Below, one piece after another: positions 9,955-19,141 of a stretch of DNA of 64,000 nucleotides; position 1 is the stretch's first letter; each line of letters starts with the position of its first letter. Origin of the DNA: Ralstonia wenshanensis (GTDB lineage: Bacteria > Pseudomonadota > Gammaproteobacteria > Burkholderiales > Burkholderiaceae). The notes beneath the pieces were generated by a model. The model saw nothing but the letters and a program-made list of their open reading frames with translations. It had not been told where the DNA came from and did no database searches. Position numbers and translations under genes: made by a program. The stretch lies in the NCBI RefSeq assembly GCF_021173085.1, contig NZ_CP076413.1, positions 1,426,001-1,490,000 on the forward strand, given 5' to 3'.

Positions 9955-10851
9955 ATGACCGCGCCCGACTACTTCATCAAGGCCCGCCACGTCCGTTTCG
10001 ACTGGAAGGACACGCCCATCCAATGGATTCCGGGCGATCCGTCCAGCACGCACATCATCAACATCCTGAACCTGCTGTTTCCCGCCGGCGAACTGTGGTT
10101 CTGCCGCGTTTACAACAAAGCGCTGCCGCTGATTACCGACGCGAAGCTGCGCGCCGACGCGGAGGGCTTTCTGCGCCAGGAGGCGGTCCATTCGCGCTCG
10201 CATGGCGGCGTGCTGACGCATTACTACAAAGACCACGGTATCGACACCCAGGCCTTCACCAAGCGCCTCGATTGGCTCTTCTCCAAGGTGCTCGGCGAAC
10301 AGCCGCTGGGCCTGAAGATTGGCCACACGCGCTTCTGGCTGCGGCAGCAACTGGGCATCATCGCCGCGCTTGAGCACTTTTTCGGCTATCTGGGCAACTG
10401 GGTGCTCAACGCAAAGGGGCTGGATGCCGCCCGCGCCGATCCCGTCATGCTCGACCTGCTGCGCTGGCACGGCGCAGAAGAGGTCGAGCACCGCACCGTC
10501 GCGTTCGATATCTTCCGGCACATGGGCGGCACGTATCTCGAACGTTGCTTCCACATGCTGACCACGATCCTGTTGCTGCTGTACTTCCTGGTGACGGGCT
10601 TTCGCTTCATGTACAAGCGGGATCCGGGCGCGGGCAAGTTCCCTGGCTTTGTCCGTGGCTGGTGGCACGGCTCGCGGCGCAACTGCCTGCCATCGTTCTG
10701 GAAAATGCTGGGGGCCGCATTGCGCTATTTCCGGCCCAGTTATACGCCGCATCACGAGGGATCGACCGAGCAGGCGCTGGCCTACCTGGAAACATCGCCA
10801 GCAGCGCAAGCTGCGGCGCGTGGCGGTAACTGGGTGCGCGATCGCGCCTGA
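9955..10851 (+). CDS. Predicted metal-dependent hydrolase (PF10118 family)
   Basis: A 298-residue member of an uncharacterised family annotated as metal-dependent hydrolase. Acidic and His residues are spaced like a ferritin-type di-metal site: FLRQEAVHSRSH, ALEHFFGY and HGAEEVEHRTVAFD. The assignment of a di-iron or di-manganese centre is my inference. A hydrophobic helix (about residues 195-218, MLTTILLLLYFLVTGF) suggests membrane association. AGGAG at 9944-9948 fits the ATG. It follows the EphD-like gene by 30 bases and probably works on the same, perhaps lipid-like, substrate. Confidence 0.8.
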   Translation: MTAPDYFIKARHVRFDWKDTPIQWIPGDPSSTHIINILNLLFPAGELWFCRVYNKALPLITDAKLRADAEGFLRQEAVHSRSHGGVLTHYYKDHGIDTQAFTKRLDWLFSKVLGEQPLGLKIGHTRFWLRQQLGIIAALEHFFGYLGNWVLNAKGLDAARADPVMLDLLRWHGAEEVEHRTVAFDIFRHMGGTYLERCFHMLTTILLLLYFLVTGFRFMYKRDPGAGKFPGFVRGWWHGSRRNCLPSFWKMLGAALRYFRPSYTPHHEGSTEQALAYLETSPAAQAAARGGNWVRDRA

Positions 10852-10871
10852 CTGGGCCGCAGAAAAAGCAA

Positions 10872-10896
10872 AACGGCCGGTGCAAGGCCGGCCGTT
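10872..10896 (-). terminator. Rho-independent terminator for ppsR
   Basis: Perfect 9-bp inverted repeat AACGGCCGG / CCGGCCGTT with a 7-base loop. On the minus strand it is followed by TTTTGCTTTTT, so it ends transcripts coming from ppsR. On the plus strand the T tract is poor, but the hairpin could also slow read-through from the PF10118 gene. Confidence 0.8.
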
Positions 10897-10921
10897 GTGT
10901 CTGAGGTCTGAGCGTGCTCGC

Positions 10922-11773
10922 TCAGTAGTTGTTGTGATCCATCTTGATGTCCTGCAGGATCGTCGTGGCAATTTCCTCGATCGACTTGTGCGTCGACGAC
11001 AGCCACTTGACGCCCTCGCGCCGCATCATCGATTCGGCTTCGTTGACTTCATACCGGCAATTTTCCAGCGCGGCATATTTGCTGCCTGGGCGACGTTCAT
11101 TGCGGATTTCCGACAGGCGCTGTGGATCGATCGACAAGCCGAAAATCTTGTTCTTGTAGTCGTACAGCACCGTGGGCAGCTTGCCGCGCTCGAAGTCGTC
11201 CGGAATGAGCGGGTAATTGGCCGATTTCACACCGTATTGCATTGCCAGGTACAGGCTGGTCGGCGTCTTGCCGCTGCGCGATACCCCCACCAGGATCACA
11301 TCCGCCTCGGCGAGGTTCTTGTGTGACTGGCCGTCATCGTGGGCAAGTGAAAAATTGATCGCTTCAATGCGGTTCTTGTACGCCTCGGTGTCGGCGTTCT
11401 GGTGAAACCGGCCGATGGCGTGGGTCGACTTGAGGTTCAGCTCCCTCTCGAGCGGCTCGATGAAGGTCTGGAACATGTCCAGGATGGTGGCCTTGGCCCG
11501 ATGGACGATCTCGTTTGCCTCGGCATCCACCAACGTGGTGAAGACGATCGGCCTCACCCCTTCGACGTGGAAGGCCTCGTTGATCTTTGCGACTGCAACG
11601 TGCGCCTTGTCGATCGTGTCGACAAACGGGATCCGCACCTGGCGGAATTTCATCTCAAACTGCGCCAGGATCGAGTGGCTGAAGGTTTCTGCGGTGATCC
11701 CGGTGCCATCCGACACGATGAAAACGGTGCGGAACGGTGTGCGGTTGGGAGATGCGGTGGCGAGGTCGGTCAT
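10922..11773 (-). CDS. ppsR: PEP synthase regulatory protein (kinase/pyrophosphorylase, DUF299)
   Basis: Bifunctional enzyme that inactivates PEP synthase by ADP-dependent phosphorylation of a Thr and restores it by Pi-dependent phosphorolysis. It contains VSDGTGITAETF near the N-terminus and the P-loop-like GVSRSGKTPTSLYLA in the middle (about residues 155-170), both typical of the family. The start MTDLATAS at 11773 gives 283 residues, near the family norm. An upstream in-frame ATG (11824) adds 17 residues and is less likely. The gene is divergent from ppsA, its target, the usual arrangement in beta- and gammaproteobacteria. Confidence 0.96.
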   Translation of the reverse strand: MTDLATASPNRTPFRTVFIVSDGTGITAETFSHSILAQFEMKFRQVRIPFVDTIDKAHVAVAKINEAFHVEGVRPIVFTTLVDAEANEIVHRAKATILDMFQTFIEPLERELNLKSTHAIGRFHQNADTEAYKNRIEAINFSLAHDDGQSHKNLAEADVILVGVSRSGKTPTSLYLAMQYGVKSANYPLIPDDFERGKLPTVLYDYKNKIFGLSIDPQRLSEIRNERRPGSKYAALENCRYEVNEAESMMRREGVKWLSSTHKSIEEIATTILQDIKMDHNNY

Positions 11774-11843
11774 CGAAAACGAGGGGTTTTTCCAGCACGC
11801 CGGCAGGAAATCGTGCTGCGGCACGGTAGAATAGCGGCGATCG

Positions 11844-11934
11844 TTTAGCTAAGCAATTCGGGCCAATCGCCTGCCAGGCAATGCCACCGCGGCAGTCCTG
11901 GCAGGGCTTCCGGATGATTTAGCCAAGCGATTCG
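11844..11934. promoter_or_regulatory. ppsR/ppsA divergent leader with repeated 17-mer
   Basis: The region between the two start codons carries TTTAGCTAAGCAATTCG at 11844-11860 and TTTAGCCAAGCGATTCG at 11918-11934. These are direct repeats with two mismatches, 74 bp apart (close to seven helical turns). Spacing and position suggest paired binding sites of a regulator acting on one or both genes. The protein is not known from the sequence. Confidence 0.5.
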
Positions 11935-12003
11935 CGCGGCCAGACGACAAGAAGAAAGCCCCGTGCGCATCCGACCGGTTTTTCACTTAGTTTAGGGGCT
12001 TGT

Positions 12004-14391
12004 ATGACTAACCTGTCGCAAGACGGCGCCTATGTGCTGCCGTTCGAGCAATTGCGGATGACCGATGTCGAGGTTGTCGGCGGTAAAAACGCTTCGCTGG
12101 GCGAGATGATCTCCCAGCTGGATGGCGCCGGCGTGCGCGTTCCGGGCGGTTTTGCCACCACGGCACTGGCATTCCGCGATTTCCTTGCACACAACAATCT
12201 GACCGAACGCATCTCGCAGCGTCTGGCCAGCCTCGACGTCGACGACGTCAAGGCGCTGGCTGCCGCCGGCAAGGAGATCCGCGAGTGGGTCGCCACCGCA
12301 CCGTTCCAGCCGCGTCTGGAGCAGGAGATTCGCGAGTCGTACGCTCGCGTGGCCACCCGCGAAGGCGCCGAGGCATCGTTCGCGGTCCGTTCTTCGGCCA
12401 CGGCAGAAGACCTCCCGGACGCTTCGTTCGCCGGGCAGCAGGAGAGCTATCTCAACGTGCTTGGCATCGACGACGTGCTCGATAAGATCAAGCACGTGTT
12501 TGCCTCCCTGTACAACGACCGCGCGATTTCGTACCGCGTGCACAAGGGCTTCGCCCATGACGTGGTGGCCCTGTCGGCCGGCATCCAGCGCATGGTGCGC
12601 TCGGACTGCGGCGCCTCGGGCGTGATGTTCACGATCGATACCGAATCGGGCTTCCAGGATGTCGTCTTCATCACCTCCAGCTACGGCCTGGGCGAAACGG
12701 TGGTGCAGGGCGCTGTGAACCCGGACGAGTTCTACGTCTTCAAGCCGACGCTGGCCGCCGGCAAGTACCCGATCATCCGCCGCTCGATCGGTTCCAAGCT
12801 GATCAAGATGGAATTCACCGCGCCGGGCGAAGAAGGCCGCGTGAAGACCGTCGACGTGCCGGGCGAACTCCGCAACCGCTACTCCATCAACGATGCCGAC
12901 GTGGCAGAGCTGGCGAAGTACGCCGTCATCATTGAAAAGCACTACGGCCGCCCGATGGATATCGAGTGGGGCAAGGACGGCAAGGACGGCAAGATCTACA
13001 TCCTGCAGGCCCGCCCGGAGACGGTGAAGAGCCAGGCGCACGGCAAGGTCGAGCAGCGCTTCCGCCTGAAGGGCTCGGCGCCGGTGCTGACCACCGGCCG
13101 CGCCATCGGCCAGAAGATCGGTACGGGCCCGGTGCGTGTCATCAACGACCCGGCTGAAATGGAGCGCGTGCAGCCAGGCGACGTGCTGGTTGCCGACATG
13201 ACCGACCCGAACTGGGAACCGGTGATGAAGCGTGCCTCGGCCATCGTCACCAATCGTGGCGGCCGTACCTGCCACGCAGCCATCATCGCGCGTGAACTGG
13301 GTGTGCCGGCGGTCGTTGGCTGCGGCGATGCAACCGACCTGCTGAAGGACGGGACGCTGGTGACGGTCTCGTGCGCCGAAGGCGACGAAGGCAAGATCTA
13401 CGACGGCCTGCTGGAAACCGAAATCACAGAAGTCCAGCGTGGCGAAATGCCGACGATCAGCACCAAGATCATGATGAACGTCGGTAATCCGCAACTGGCG
13501 TTCGACTTCTGCCAGATCCCTAACGGCGGCGTGGGCCTGGCCCGCCTTGAATTCATCATCAACAACAACATCGGTGTTCATCCGAAGGCGATCCTCGACT
13601 ACCCGCAGGTCGACAGCGACCTGAAGAAGGCCGTGGAAAGCGTGGCCCGCGGCCATGCCAGCCCGCGTGCTTTCTACGTTGACAAGCTGGCCGAGGGCAT
13701 TGCCACCATCGCGGCGGCGTTCTATCCGAAGCCCGTGATCGTGCGCCTGTCGGACTTCAAGTCCAACGAGTACAAGAAGCTAATCGGCGGTTCGCGCTAC
13801 GAGCCGGACGAAGAAAACCCGATGCTGGGCTTCCGTGGCGCCTCGCGCTACATCGCTGAAGACTTTGCCGAAGCCTTCGAGATGGAGTGCCGCGCCATGA
13901 AGCGCGTGCGCGACGAGATGGGCCTGACCAACGTCGAAGTGATGGTGCCGTTCGTGCGTACGCTCGGCCAGGCCGAGAAGGTTGTCGAGCTGCTGGCCAA
14001 GTACGGCCTGAAGCGCGGCGAGAACGGCCTGCGTCTGATCATGATGTGCGAAGTGCCGTCCAACGCGATCCTGGCCGAGCAGTTCCTGCAGCATTTCGAC
14101 GGTTTCTCGATCGGTTCGAACGACCTGACGCAGCTCACGCTGGGTCTGGACCGCGACTCCGGCATGGAGCTGCTGGCCAAGGACTTCGACGAACGCGATC
14201 CGGCGGTCAAGTTCATGCTGCAGCGTGCCATTTCCACGGCCCTGTCGATGAACAAGTACGTCGGTATCTGCGGCCAGGGCCCGTCCGACCATCCGGATTT
14301 TGCCGAGTGGCTGGCCAAGGAAGGCATCTCGTCGATCTCGCTGAACCCGGATTCGGTGATCGACACGTGGCAGAAGCTCGGTTCGGTCTAA
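12004..14391 (+). CDS. ppsA: Phosphoenolpyruvate synthase
   Basis: Converts pyruvate and ATP to PEP, AMP and phosphate for gluconeogenesis. It has 795 residues, as expected. An N-terminal ATP-grasp domain ([32 protein letters not shown]) is followed by the swivelling phosphohistidine domain, with His424 in [15 protein letters not shown]. The Thr just before Cys423 is the residue targeted by PpsR in this family. The C-terminal TIM barrel contains [17 protein letters not shown] and the active-site Cys of [17 protein letters not shown]. All key residues are present. Confidence 0.98.
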   Translation: MTNLSQDGAYVLPFEQLRMTDVEVVGGKNASLGEMISQLDGAGVRVPGGFATTALAFRDFLAHNNLTERISQRLASLDVDDVKALAAAGKEIREWVATAPFQPRLEQEIRESYARVATREGAEASFAVRSSATAEDLPDASFAGQQESYLNVLGIDDVLDKIKHVFASLYNDRAISYRVHKGFAHDVVALSAGIQRMVRSDCGASGVMFTIDTESGFQDVVFITSSYGLGETVVQGAVNPDEFYVFKPTLAAGKYPIIRRSIGSKLIKMEFTAPGEEGRVKTVDVPGELRNRYSINDADVAELAKYAVIIEKHYGRPMDIEWGKDGKDGKIYILQARPETVKSQAHGKVEQRFRLKGSAPVLTTGRAIGQKIGTGPVRVINDPAEMERVQPGDVLVADMTDPNWEPVMKRASAIVTNRGGRTCHAAIIARELGVPAVVGCGDATDLLKDGTLVTVSCAEGDEGKIYDGLLETEITEVQRGEMPTISTKIMMNVGNPQLAFDFCQIPNGGVGLARLEFIINNNIGVHPKAILDYPQVDSDLKKAVESVARGHASPRAFYVDKLAEGIATIAAAFYPKPVIVRLSDFKSNEYKKLIGGSRYEPDEENPMLGFRGASRYIAEDFAEAFEMECRAMKRVRDEMGLTNVEVMVPFVRTLGQAEKVVELLAKYGLKRGENGLRLIMMCEVPSNAILAEQFLQHFDGFSIGSNDLTQLTLGLDRDSGMELLAKDFDERDPAVKFMLQRAISTALSMNKYVGICGQGPSDHPDFAEWLAKEGISSISLNPDSVIDTWQKLGSV

Positions 14392-14499
14392 TTCCGGCCT
14401 AGAGTGTCGTAAGACACGGCGCGTATCCTGATGGGTATGCGCCAACAAGAACGCGAAGTGCCCGGTGGCGTCCAACGCTGGCGGGGGCCGAGCGACATG

Positions 14500-14534
14500 C
14501 CCCCGCAGACGCGCAGCGTCGCGGGGGTTTTTTT
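14500..14534 (+). terminator. Rho-independent terminator after ppsA
   Basis: Long, nearly perfect hairpin: CCCCCGC then GACGC, loop GCA, GCGTC then GCGGGGG, followed by a run of seven T residues. It lies 108 bases after the ppsA stop and just before the nfeD ribosome-binding site, so nfeD must have its own promoter or rely on read-through. Confidence 0.9.
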
Positions 14535-14556
14535 ATGGGATTTCGGGAGAGGGAGT

Positions 14557-14982
14557 ATGTCGGCTCAGACCGTCTGGTTTTCTCTGGCCGTGCTGCTCGT
14601 CATCGGCGAGCTAATGACGGGGACGTTCTATCTGCTGATGGTGGCCATCGGCTTGGTCGCCGGCGGACTTGGCGCGCTGATCGGCCTTACGTTTCCCGCC
14701 CAGGCCATCGTGGCCGCGATTGTGGCGGTGTTCGGCATCGTCGGGCTGCGGCGCACGCGCTACGGGCGGACCACGCGCGAGAATGCCGCCCGCAATCGCA
14801 ACGTCAATCTGGATATCGGCGAGACTTTGCGTGTCGATGCCTGGTCGCCAGAGCGCCGCGCGCGCGTGCAGTATCGCGGCGCCGCGTGGGATGTCGAACT
14901 GGCACCGCATGCGCCGGCTACGGGTGGCGAATTCCGCATCGTCGAAGTGCGCGGCAACGTGCTCGTCGTCGCACCCAAATAG
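14557..14982 (+). CDS. NfeD family membrane protein
   Basis: A 141-residue short NfeD protein: two or three N-terminal transmembrane segments (about residues 5-75), then an OB-fold C-terminal domain (GETLRVDAWSPERRARVQYRGAAWDVEL). Proteins of this type work with SPFH proteins of the QmcA/paraslipin group, which is what follows 49 bases downstream. GGGAGAGGGA (14545-14554) marks ATG 14557. The longer in-frame start at 14431 would cross the ppsA terminator and is rejected. Confidence 0.9.
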   Translation: MSAQTVWFSLAVLLVIGELMTGTFYLLMVAIGLVAGGLGALIGLTFPAQAIVAAIVAVFGIVGLRRTRYGRTTRENAARNRNVNLDIGETLRVDAWSPERRARVQYRGAAWDVELAPHAPATGGEFRIVEVRGNVLVVAPK

Positions 14983-15031
14983 CACGCAAATAGCATCCAA
15001 AACAACCAACAAGCTCAACCACGGAGGTTCT

Positions 15032-15958
15032 ATGTTCGAGCTGGGGACTCTCGCGATCATCATCCTGTTTGCCGCCATTGTGCTGATCGCACAAGGCATC
15101 AAGATCGTGCCGCAACAGCACGCCTGGATTCTGGAGCGGCTGGGCAAATATCACGCGACGCTTTCGCCCGGGCTCAATATCGTGCTGCCCTTTGTCGATC
15201 GGGTGGCCTACAAGCATGTACTCAAGGAAATCCCGCTTGATGTGCCGAGCCAGATCTGCATCACCAAGGACAACACGCAGCTGCAGGTGGATGGCATTCT
15301 GTACTTCCAGGTGACCGATCCGATGCGGGCCTCGTATGGCTCGAGCAATTTCGTGATCGCCATTACCCAGTTGGCGCAGACGACGCTTCGCTCGGTGGTC
15401 GGCAAACTGGAACTGGACAAGACGTTTGAAGAGCGCGACTTCATCAACCACAGCGTGGTCAATGCGTTGGATGAGGCGGCATCGAACTGGGGCGTGAAGG
15501 TGCTGCGCTACGAGATCAAGGATCTGACGCCGCCGAAGGAAATCCTGCACGCCATGCAGGCGCAGATCACGGCAGAGCGCGAAAAGCGTGCGCTGATCGC
15601 CGCATCCGAAGGCAAGCGCCAAGAGCAGATCAACCTGGCATCCGGTGCGCGCGAGGCGGCCATCCAGAAGTCGGAAGGGGAAAAGCAGGCCGCCATCAAC
15701 AAGGCGCAGGGCGAAGCGGCGGCGATTCTGGCGGTGGCTGAAGCCAACGCCCAAGCGATCCAGAAGATCGGTCAGGCCATTCGCACCGAGGGCGGTGTCG
15801 ATGCCGTCAACCTGAAAGTGGCGGAAGAGTATGTGAGTGCGTTCGGCAACTTGGCCAAGCAGGGCAACACGCTCATCGTGCCGGGCAACATGGGCGACCT
15901 GAGCACGATGATTGCGTCAGCGTTGACGATTGTGAAGCAGCAGCGGCCGAGCGCGTAA
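15032..15958 (+). CDS. SPFH-domain paraslipin (QmcA-like)
   Basis: Membrane-anchored stomatin/prohibitin-type protein of 308 residues. An N-terminal hydrophobic anchor (LAIIILFAAIVLIAQG) is followed by the SPFH domain (IVPQQHAWILERLGKYH, then the PFVDRV and LQVDGILYFQV blocks). An Ala/Glu-rich coiled coil (about 195-270) then leads to oligomerisation. CGGAGG at 15022-15027 fits ATG 15032. The pair nfeD-paraslipin is a conserved unit thought to organise membrane microdomains. Its specific role here is not evident. Confidence 0.93.
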   Translation: MFELGTLAIIILFAAIVLIAQGIKIVPQQHAWILERLGKYHATLSPGLNIVLPFVDRVAYKHVLKEIPLDVPSQICITKDNTQLQVDGILYFQVTDPMRASYGSSNFVIAITQLAQTTLRSVVGKLELDKTFEERDFINHSVVNALDEAASNWGVKVLRYEIKDLTPPKEILHAMQAQITAEREKRALIAASEGKRQEQINLASGAREAAIQKSEGEKQAAINKAQGEAAAILAVAEANAQAIQKIGQAIRTEGGVDAVNLKVAEEYVSAFGNLAKQGNTLIVPGNMGDLSTMIASALTIVKQQRPSA

Positions 15959-15979
15959 AAGCTCGGCGAGCGAAAGGGC

Positions 15980-16426
15980 TCAAGCCTTCTCGCGCATGAG
16001 GCGGGCTTTTTCGCGCTGCCAGTCGCGGTTCTTTTCGGTTTCGCGCTTGTCGAACTGCTTCTTGCCTTTGGCGAGACCGATTTCGCACTTCACGCGGCCG
16101 CGCGTGTAGTGCAGGTTGAGCGGCACGAGCGTGTAGCCGCGCTGCTCCACCTTGCCGATGAGCTTCTTGATCTCTTCGGCGTGCAGCAGCAACTTGCGGG
16201 TGCGCACGGGGTCTGGATGGACATGCGTGGAGGCCGATTGCAGCGGGCTGATATGGGCCCCGATCAGGAACAGCTCGGCGTTACGGATGACGACGTAGCC
16301 TTCCTTGATCTGCGCACGGTTGGCCCGGATGGCTTTCACCTCCCAGCCCTCGAGAGCCATGCCTGCCTCGTAGCGCTCTTCGATGAAGTAATCGAAAAAG
16401 GCCTTCTTGTTGTCGGCGATGGTCAT
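15980..16426 (-). CDS. smpB: SsrA-binding protein SmpB
   Basis: Binds tmRNA and carries it to stalled ribosomes for trans-translation. The start [14 protein letters not shown] at 16426 gives 148 residues, matching the family; the longer open frame to 16516 is not needed. Conserved blocks [30 protein letters not shown] and the basic C-terminal tail ([29 protein letters not shown]) are present. It is divergent from ratA, a common arrangement. Confidence 0.97.
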   Translation of the reverse strand: MTIADNKKAFFDYFIEERYEAGMALEGWEVKAIRANRAQIKEGYVVIRNAELFLIGAHISPLQSASTHVHPDPVRTRKLLLHAEEIKKLIGKVEQRGYTLVPLNLHYTRGRVKCEIGLAKGKKQFDKRETEKNRDWQREKARLMREKA

Positions 16427-16551
16427 ACGTTGGAATATGCGGTGCGCGCCTTGGGGTGACGATCCCTGCATGCGCTGCGATAAAATGGCGAGTTTAACAA
16501 ATCCGCCGCAATCCAAACCGGGACGCGGCGCGCAAAGCTTTCGGATGACGC

Positions 16552-16989
16552 ATGGCAGACGTTGAAAAAACCGTGTTGATTGGCTACTCGGCCGAACAGA
16601 TGTTCGACCTGGTCACCGACGTCAAGGACTATCCGAACTTCCTGCCGTGGTGCGGCGGCGTGGAAATCTACGAGCAGACCGAAACGTCACTCGACGCGCG
16701 CGTGGATATTGCCTTCAAGGGCATCCACCAGTTCTTTCGCACGCGTAACGTGCAAACGCGGCCCACCCGCATTGATATGACGTTCGCAGACGGGCCTTTC
16801 AAGTCGTTTACCGGTTTCTGGGTCTTCACGCCGCTGCGCGCGGACGCCTGCAAGATCAACTTCCACCTGCATTACGAATTTTCCAGCGTGATTCTGGAAA
16901 AGCTGATCGGGCCGGTGTTCAGCATGATTGCCAACACCTTCGTCGATTCGTTCGTCAAACGCGCTGAGACGGTGTATGGCGAATCCTGA
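16552..16989 (+). CDS. ratA: RatA/COQ10-like START-domain protein
   Basis: A 145-residue polyketide-cyclase/START-fold protein of the RatA (PasT) family, related to ubiquinone-binding Coq10. The hallmark start ([27 protein letters not shown]) and the [10 protein letters not shown] end are conserved. In E. coli it has been described as a toxin blocking 70S formation, but its wide conservation next to smpB argues for a housekeeping quinone-related role. The last 14 bases overlap rnfH. Confidence 0.92.
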   Translation: MADVEKTVLIGYSAEQMFDLVTDVKDYPNFLPWCGGVEIYEQTETSLDARVDIAFKGIHQFFRTRNVQTRPTRIDMTFADGPFKSFTGFWVFTPLRADACKINFHLHYEFSSVILEKLIGPVFSMIANTFVDSFVKRAETVYGES

Positions 16990-17341
16990 GTCCGACAACG
17001 TGATCGACGTGATGGTCTGCCTGGCGACGGTCACGCCGCCGCGGCTTGTCAACGTGCAGGTGGCGGCGCAGGCGACGGTGGCTGACGCTGTGCGTGCCTC
17101 TGGTCTGCTCTATGGCTTGGAGCTGACGATCGATAGCTGCCGCCTGGGGATCTACGGCAAGCGCAAGACGCCCGATGCACCGTTGCACGCACGTGACCGC
17201 ATAGAAATACTGGGACCGCTGATCGCCGATCCAAAAACCGCACGCCGGCGGCGCGTGCAGAAGGTGCGAGCCACTGGCACGCGCGAGGGGCTGAAGTGGC
17301 TGCGCAACGAGGCGCCGCCCAAAGACGACGTCCTCGAGTAA
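16976..17341 (+). CDS. rnfH: RnfH family protein (ubiquitin-like fold)
   Basis: A 121-residue protein whose first 90 residues form the RnfH/UPF0125 domain (VMVCLATVTPPRLVNVQVAA, then GLELTIDSCRLGIYGKRK and RDRIEILGPLIADPKTARRRR). ATG 16976 lies inside the 3' end of ratA, so the two are translationally coupled. A longer frame from 16928 is dismissed. This is the PasI/RatB partner of RatA. Molecular function is unproven. Confidence 0.9.
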   Translation: MANPESDNVIDVMVCLATVTPPRLVNVQVAAQATVADAVRASGLLYGLELTIDSCRLGIYGKRKTPDAPLHARDRIEILGPLIADPKTARRRRVQKVRATGTREGLKWLRNEAPPKDDVLE

Positions 17342-17348
17342 CGGGCAA

Positions 17349-17888
17349 TCAGTTGCAGTTGGCGCTCAGGGCAGCTTGGTTGCGCTGGACGGCTGCGGCG
17401 CGCTGGTTGTCATCCATATAGGCGATCGAGCCGTCGGCCTGCACTGAGCCGACGCGGCGGCCATCCTGCATATACGTGGTTTCGTTGCGCAGGCGTGCGC
17501 ATTCGGCTTGTTTGCGCTGGGCAGCCTCTGCCTGCCTGGCTTCGTCCTGTTCTTTCTTGGCGCGATCGGACAGACGTTTGCGCAGCTCTTCATCGGGGTT
17601 GGATGCCGCGACGCCCGAGGCTGGCTGGCCGGGTTTGGCTGCCCCGTTCGCGTCCACCGCTTTAACGCCAGAGGCCGGTGCAGAAAGGGCTTCATACGCA
17701 GTAGCCGTACGGCTGTTCGGGTTGCGGATGATGCGGCTGGGCGGCACTGACGGCGGCGGTGCGGCGTCGCTGTAGACCATGTGGCCCTTGTCATCGCGCC
17801 ATTGCCAAGCCCATTGCGCCTGGGCAACCGGGCAGGCAAGGGCGATCAGGGCAGCGGTGGCAGGCAACAGGACGTGCAGTCGTTTCAT
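17349..17888 (-). CDS. Secreted DUF4124 domain protein
   Basis: A 179-residue exported protein with a clear signal peptide (MKRLHVLLPATAALIALACPVAQA). The DUF4124 domain follows directly (WAWQWRDDKGHMVYSDAAPPPSVP). The middle is low-complexity and Ala-rich. The C-terminal half has a charged coil (EELRKRLSDRAKKEQDEARQ) and a Cys pair. The function of the family is unknown. The start at 17888 is chosen because the signal peptide begins there. It is convergent with rnfH, with only 7 bases between stops. Confidence 0.85.
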   Translation of the reverse strand: MKRLHVLLPATAALIALACPVAQAQWAWQWRDDKGHMVYSDAAPPPSVPPSRIIRNPNSRTATAYEALSAPASGVKAVDANGAAKPGQPASGVAASNPDEELRKRLSDRAKKEQDEARQAEAAQRKQAECARLRNETTYMQDGRRVGSVQADGSIAYMDDNQRAAAVQRNQAALSANCN

Positions 17889-18042
17889 GGAGTTCTCGTT
17901 CGTGGACTGCCGACGGCGCGCTGGCCGACCCGACAACGGCCCCTCGACGCGCACGGGAGCCCGGTGGCGTGATCGCCACTCGCCAATTTAGGCCGACGGC
18001 CTGGCTTGGCCTGTCGACTCGCCCCCCGGCAAGGCGCCCAGT

Positions 18043-18987
18043 TTATGCAGACTTGTCGTTGGCGTGCAAGCGGACCGACCAGCCGACACCCGCAATCAGC
18101 AAGGCGATTGCGGTCATCTCGAGCGGACGCGGCCAGCGGTCGTCGTACACGAAGCCATATGCCAGCGCGAACAGCGTCTCGAATACAATCATCTGGCCCG
18201 ACAGCGTGAGCGGTAGCCGTCGGGAGGCGATGTTCCACAGGTTGTTGCCGATCAGCGACGCGCCGAGTGCCACGGCGGCATTGACCGCCCAGAACGTGCC
18301 CCAGACGCGCCCGCCGGCATGCATCCAGCTCGTACCAACCGCGAGCAGGGCCACCAAGGTCAAAGCCGCCGACAGAATGCCGCTGGAAATGCCGTACAAC
18401 GCAGACCATTCGTTGCTGGAGAAATGCGGATTGCGCTGCAGGTAGCGGGCATTGTCCACGGCGTACCAGGTCCAGCTGCAAAGCGCGCCCACGGCACAAG
18501 CGATGCCGGCAATGCGTTGCCAGACCGGCCGGGCGTTGGTGGCTGTCGTTGCCGATTCATGGCCGAACAGGTCGACGTTGATGCAGGCGATGCCCGCAGC
18601 GACAACCAGTAGCGGCCAGATCAGCCGGGAGAGCGGCACGGCGCCGTGATCGCGCCGGCCAAGCATCGTCACTGTGATGGGCAGGATGCCGACGATGAGG
18701 GAGGTGGGTGCAACGCCAGCCAGTTGCACGCCAAACGCCACGAAAACGAAGTAAACCAGATTGCCGCTGCAGGATTGCATGACCAGCGCCAGGCAATCGG
18801 CGCGGGTAATCTTGCGGGCAATGCGGGGAAGGATCGGAGCAGCGGCAACGGCTGCGATGACGCCGTAGGCGAGGTAGCGGCCGAGGGTCAGTTCCCACGG
18901 TGAAAACGCGGGCAGCGCGCGGGGCGCAATAAACACCATGCCCCACATCGCCCCGGCCAGCAGGGCGCACAATACGCCAATTCCCAT
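18043..18987 (-). CDS. DMT-superfamily (EamA) transporter
   Basis: Integral membrane protein of 314 residues with about ten hydrophobic segments arranged as two EamA repeats, starting with GVLCALLAGAMWGMVFIAP. Members export or import small metabolites; the substrate cannot be inferred. It is transcribed away from guaB, with which it shares a 154-base intergenic region. No partner gene is adjacent. Confidence 0.88.
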   Translation of the reverse strand: MGIGVLCALLAGAMWGMVFIAPRALPAFSPWELTLGRYLAYGVIAAVAAAPILPRIARKITRADCLALVMQSCSGNLVYFVFVAFGVQLAGVAPTSLIVGILPITVTMLGRRDHGAVPLSRLIWPLLVVAAGIACINVDLFGHESATTATNARPVWQRIAGIACAVGALCSWTWYAVDNARYLQRNPHFSSNEWSALYGISSGILSAALTLVALLAVGTSWMHAGGRVWGTFWAVNAAVALGASLIGNNLWNIASRRLPLTLSGQMIVFETLFALAYGFVYDDRWPRPLEMTAIALLIAGVGWSVRLHANDKSA

Positions 18988-19108
18988 TCGAACACTCGCG
19001 AGGCTGATTCTGCGCGGCTGCTGGCGGCGCAGGGCGCTGGAGGTGCGTGCGCGAAGAAAAATTTATCGAGCATAGCACGGGTCTCTACAACCGTGGGGCG
19101 AATTCCCG

Positions 19109-19114
19109 TATAAT
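19109..19114 (+). promoter_or_regulatory. -10 element of guaB promoter
   Basis: A perfect TATAAT 27 bases upstream of the guaB start codon. No convincing -35 hexamer is seen at 17 bp; TCTACA at 19 bp is a weak match. AGAGGAA at 19128-19134 is the guaB ribosome-binding site. Confidence 0.6.
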
Positions 19115-19141
19115 CCGATTTTGCGCCTAGAGGAAATTGCT

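Noticed and set aside
8629-10971. A 780-codon minus-strand frame opposite the EphD-like operon
   Set aside because: It is opposite two proteins with clear motifs and ribosome-binding sites, and has low-complexity Arg/His/Gln composition.
14401-14455. Possible tRNA or riboswitch in the GTGTCGTAAGACAC / GGCGCGTATC stretch after ppsA
   Set aside because: Only short hairpins are seen; there is no cloverleaf and no known riboswitch core.
16552-17341. ratA-rnfH as a toxin-antitoxin module
   Set aside because: Both are widely conserved next to smpB, overlap as a housekeeping pair, and RatA is a Coq10-type START protein. Nothing here suggests a mobile or addictive module.
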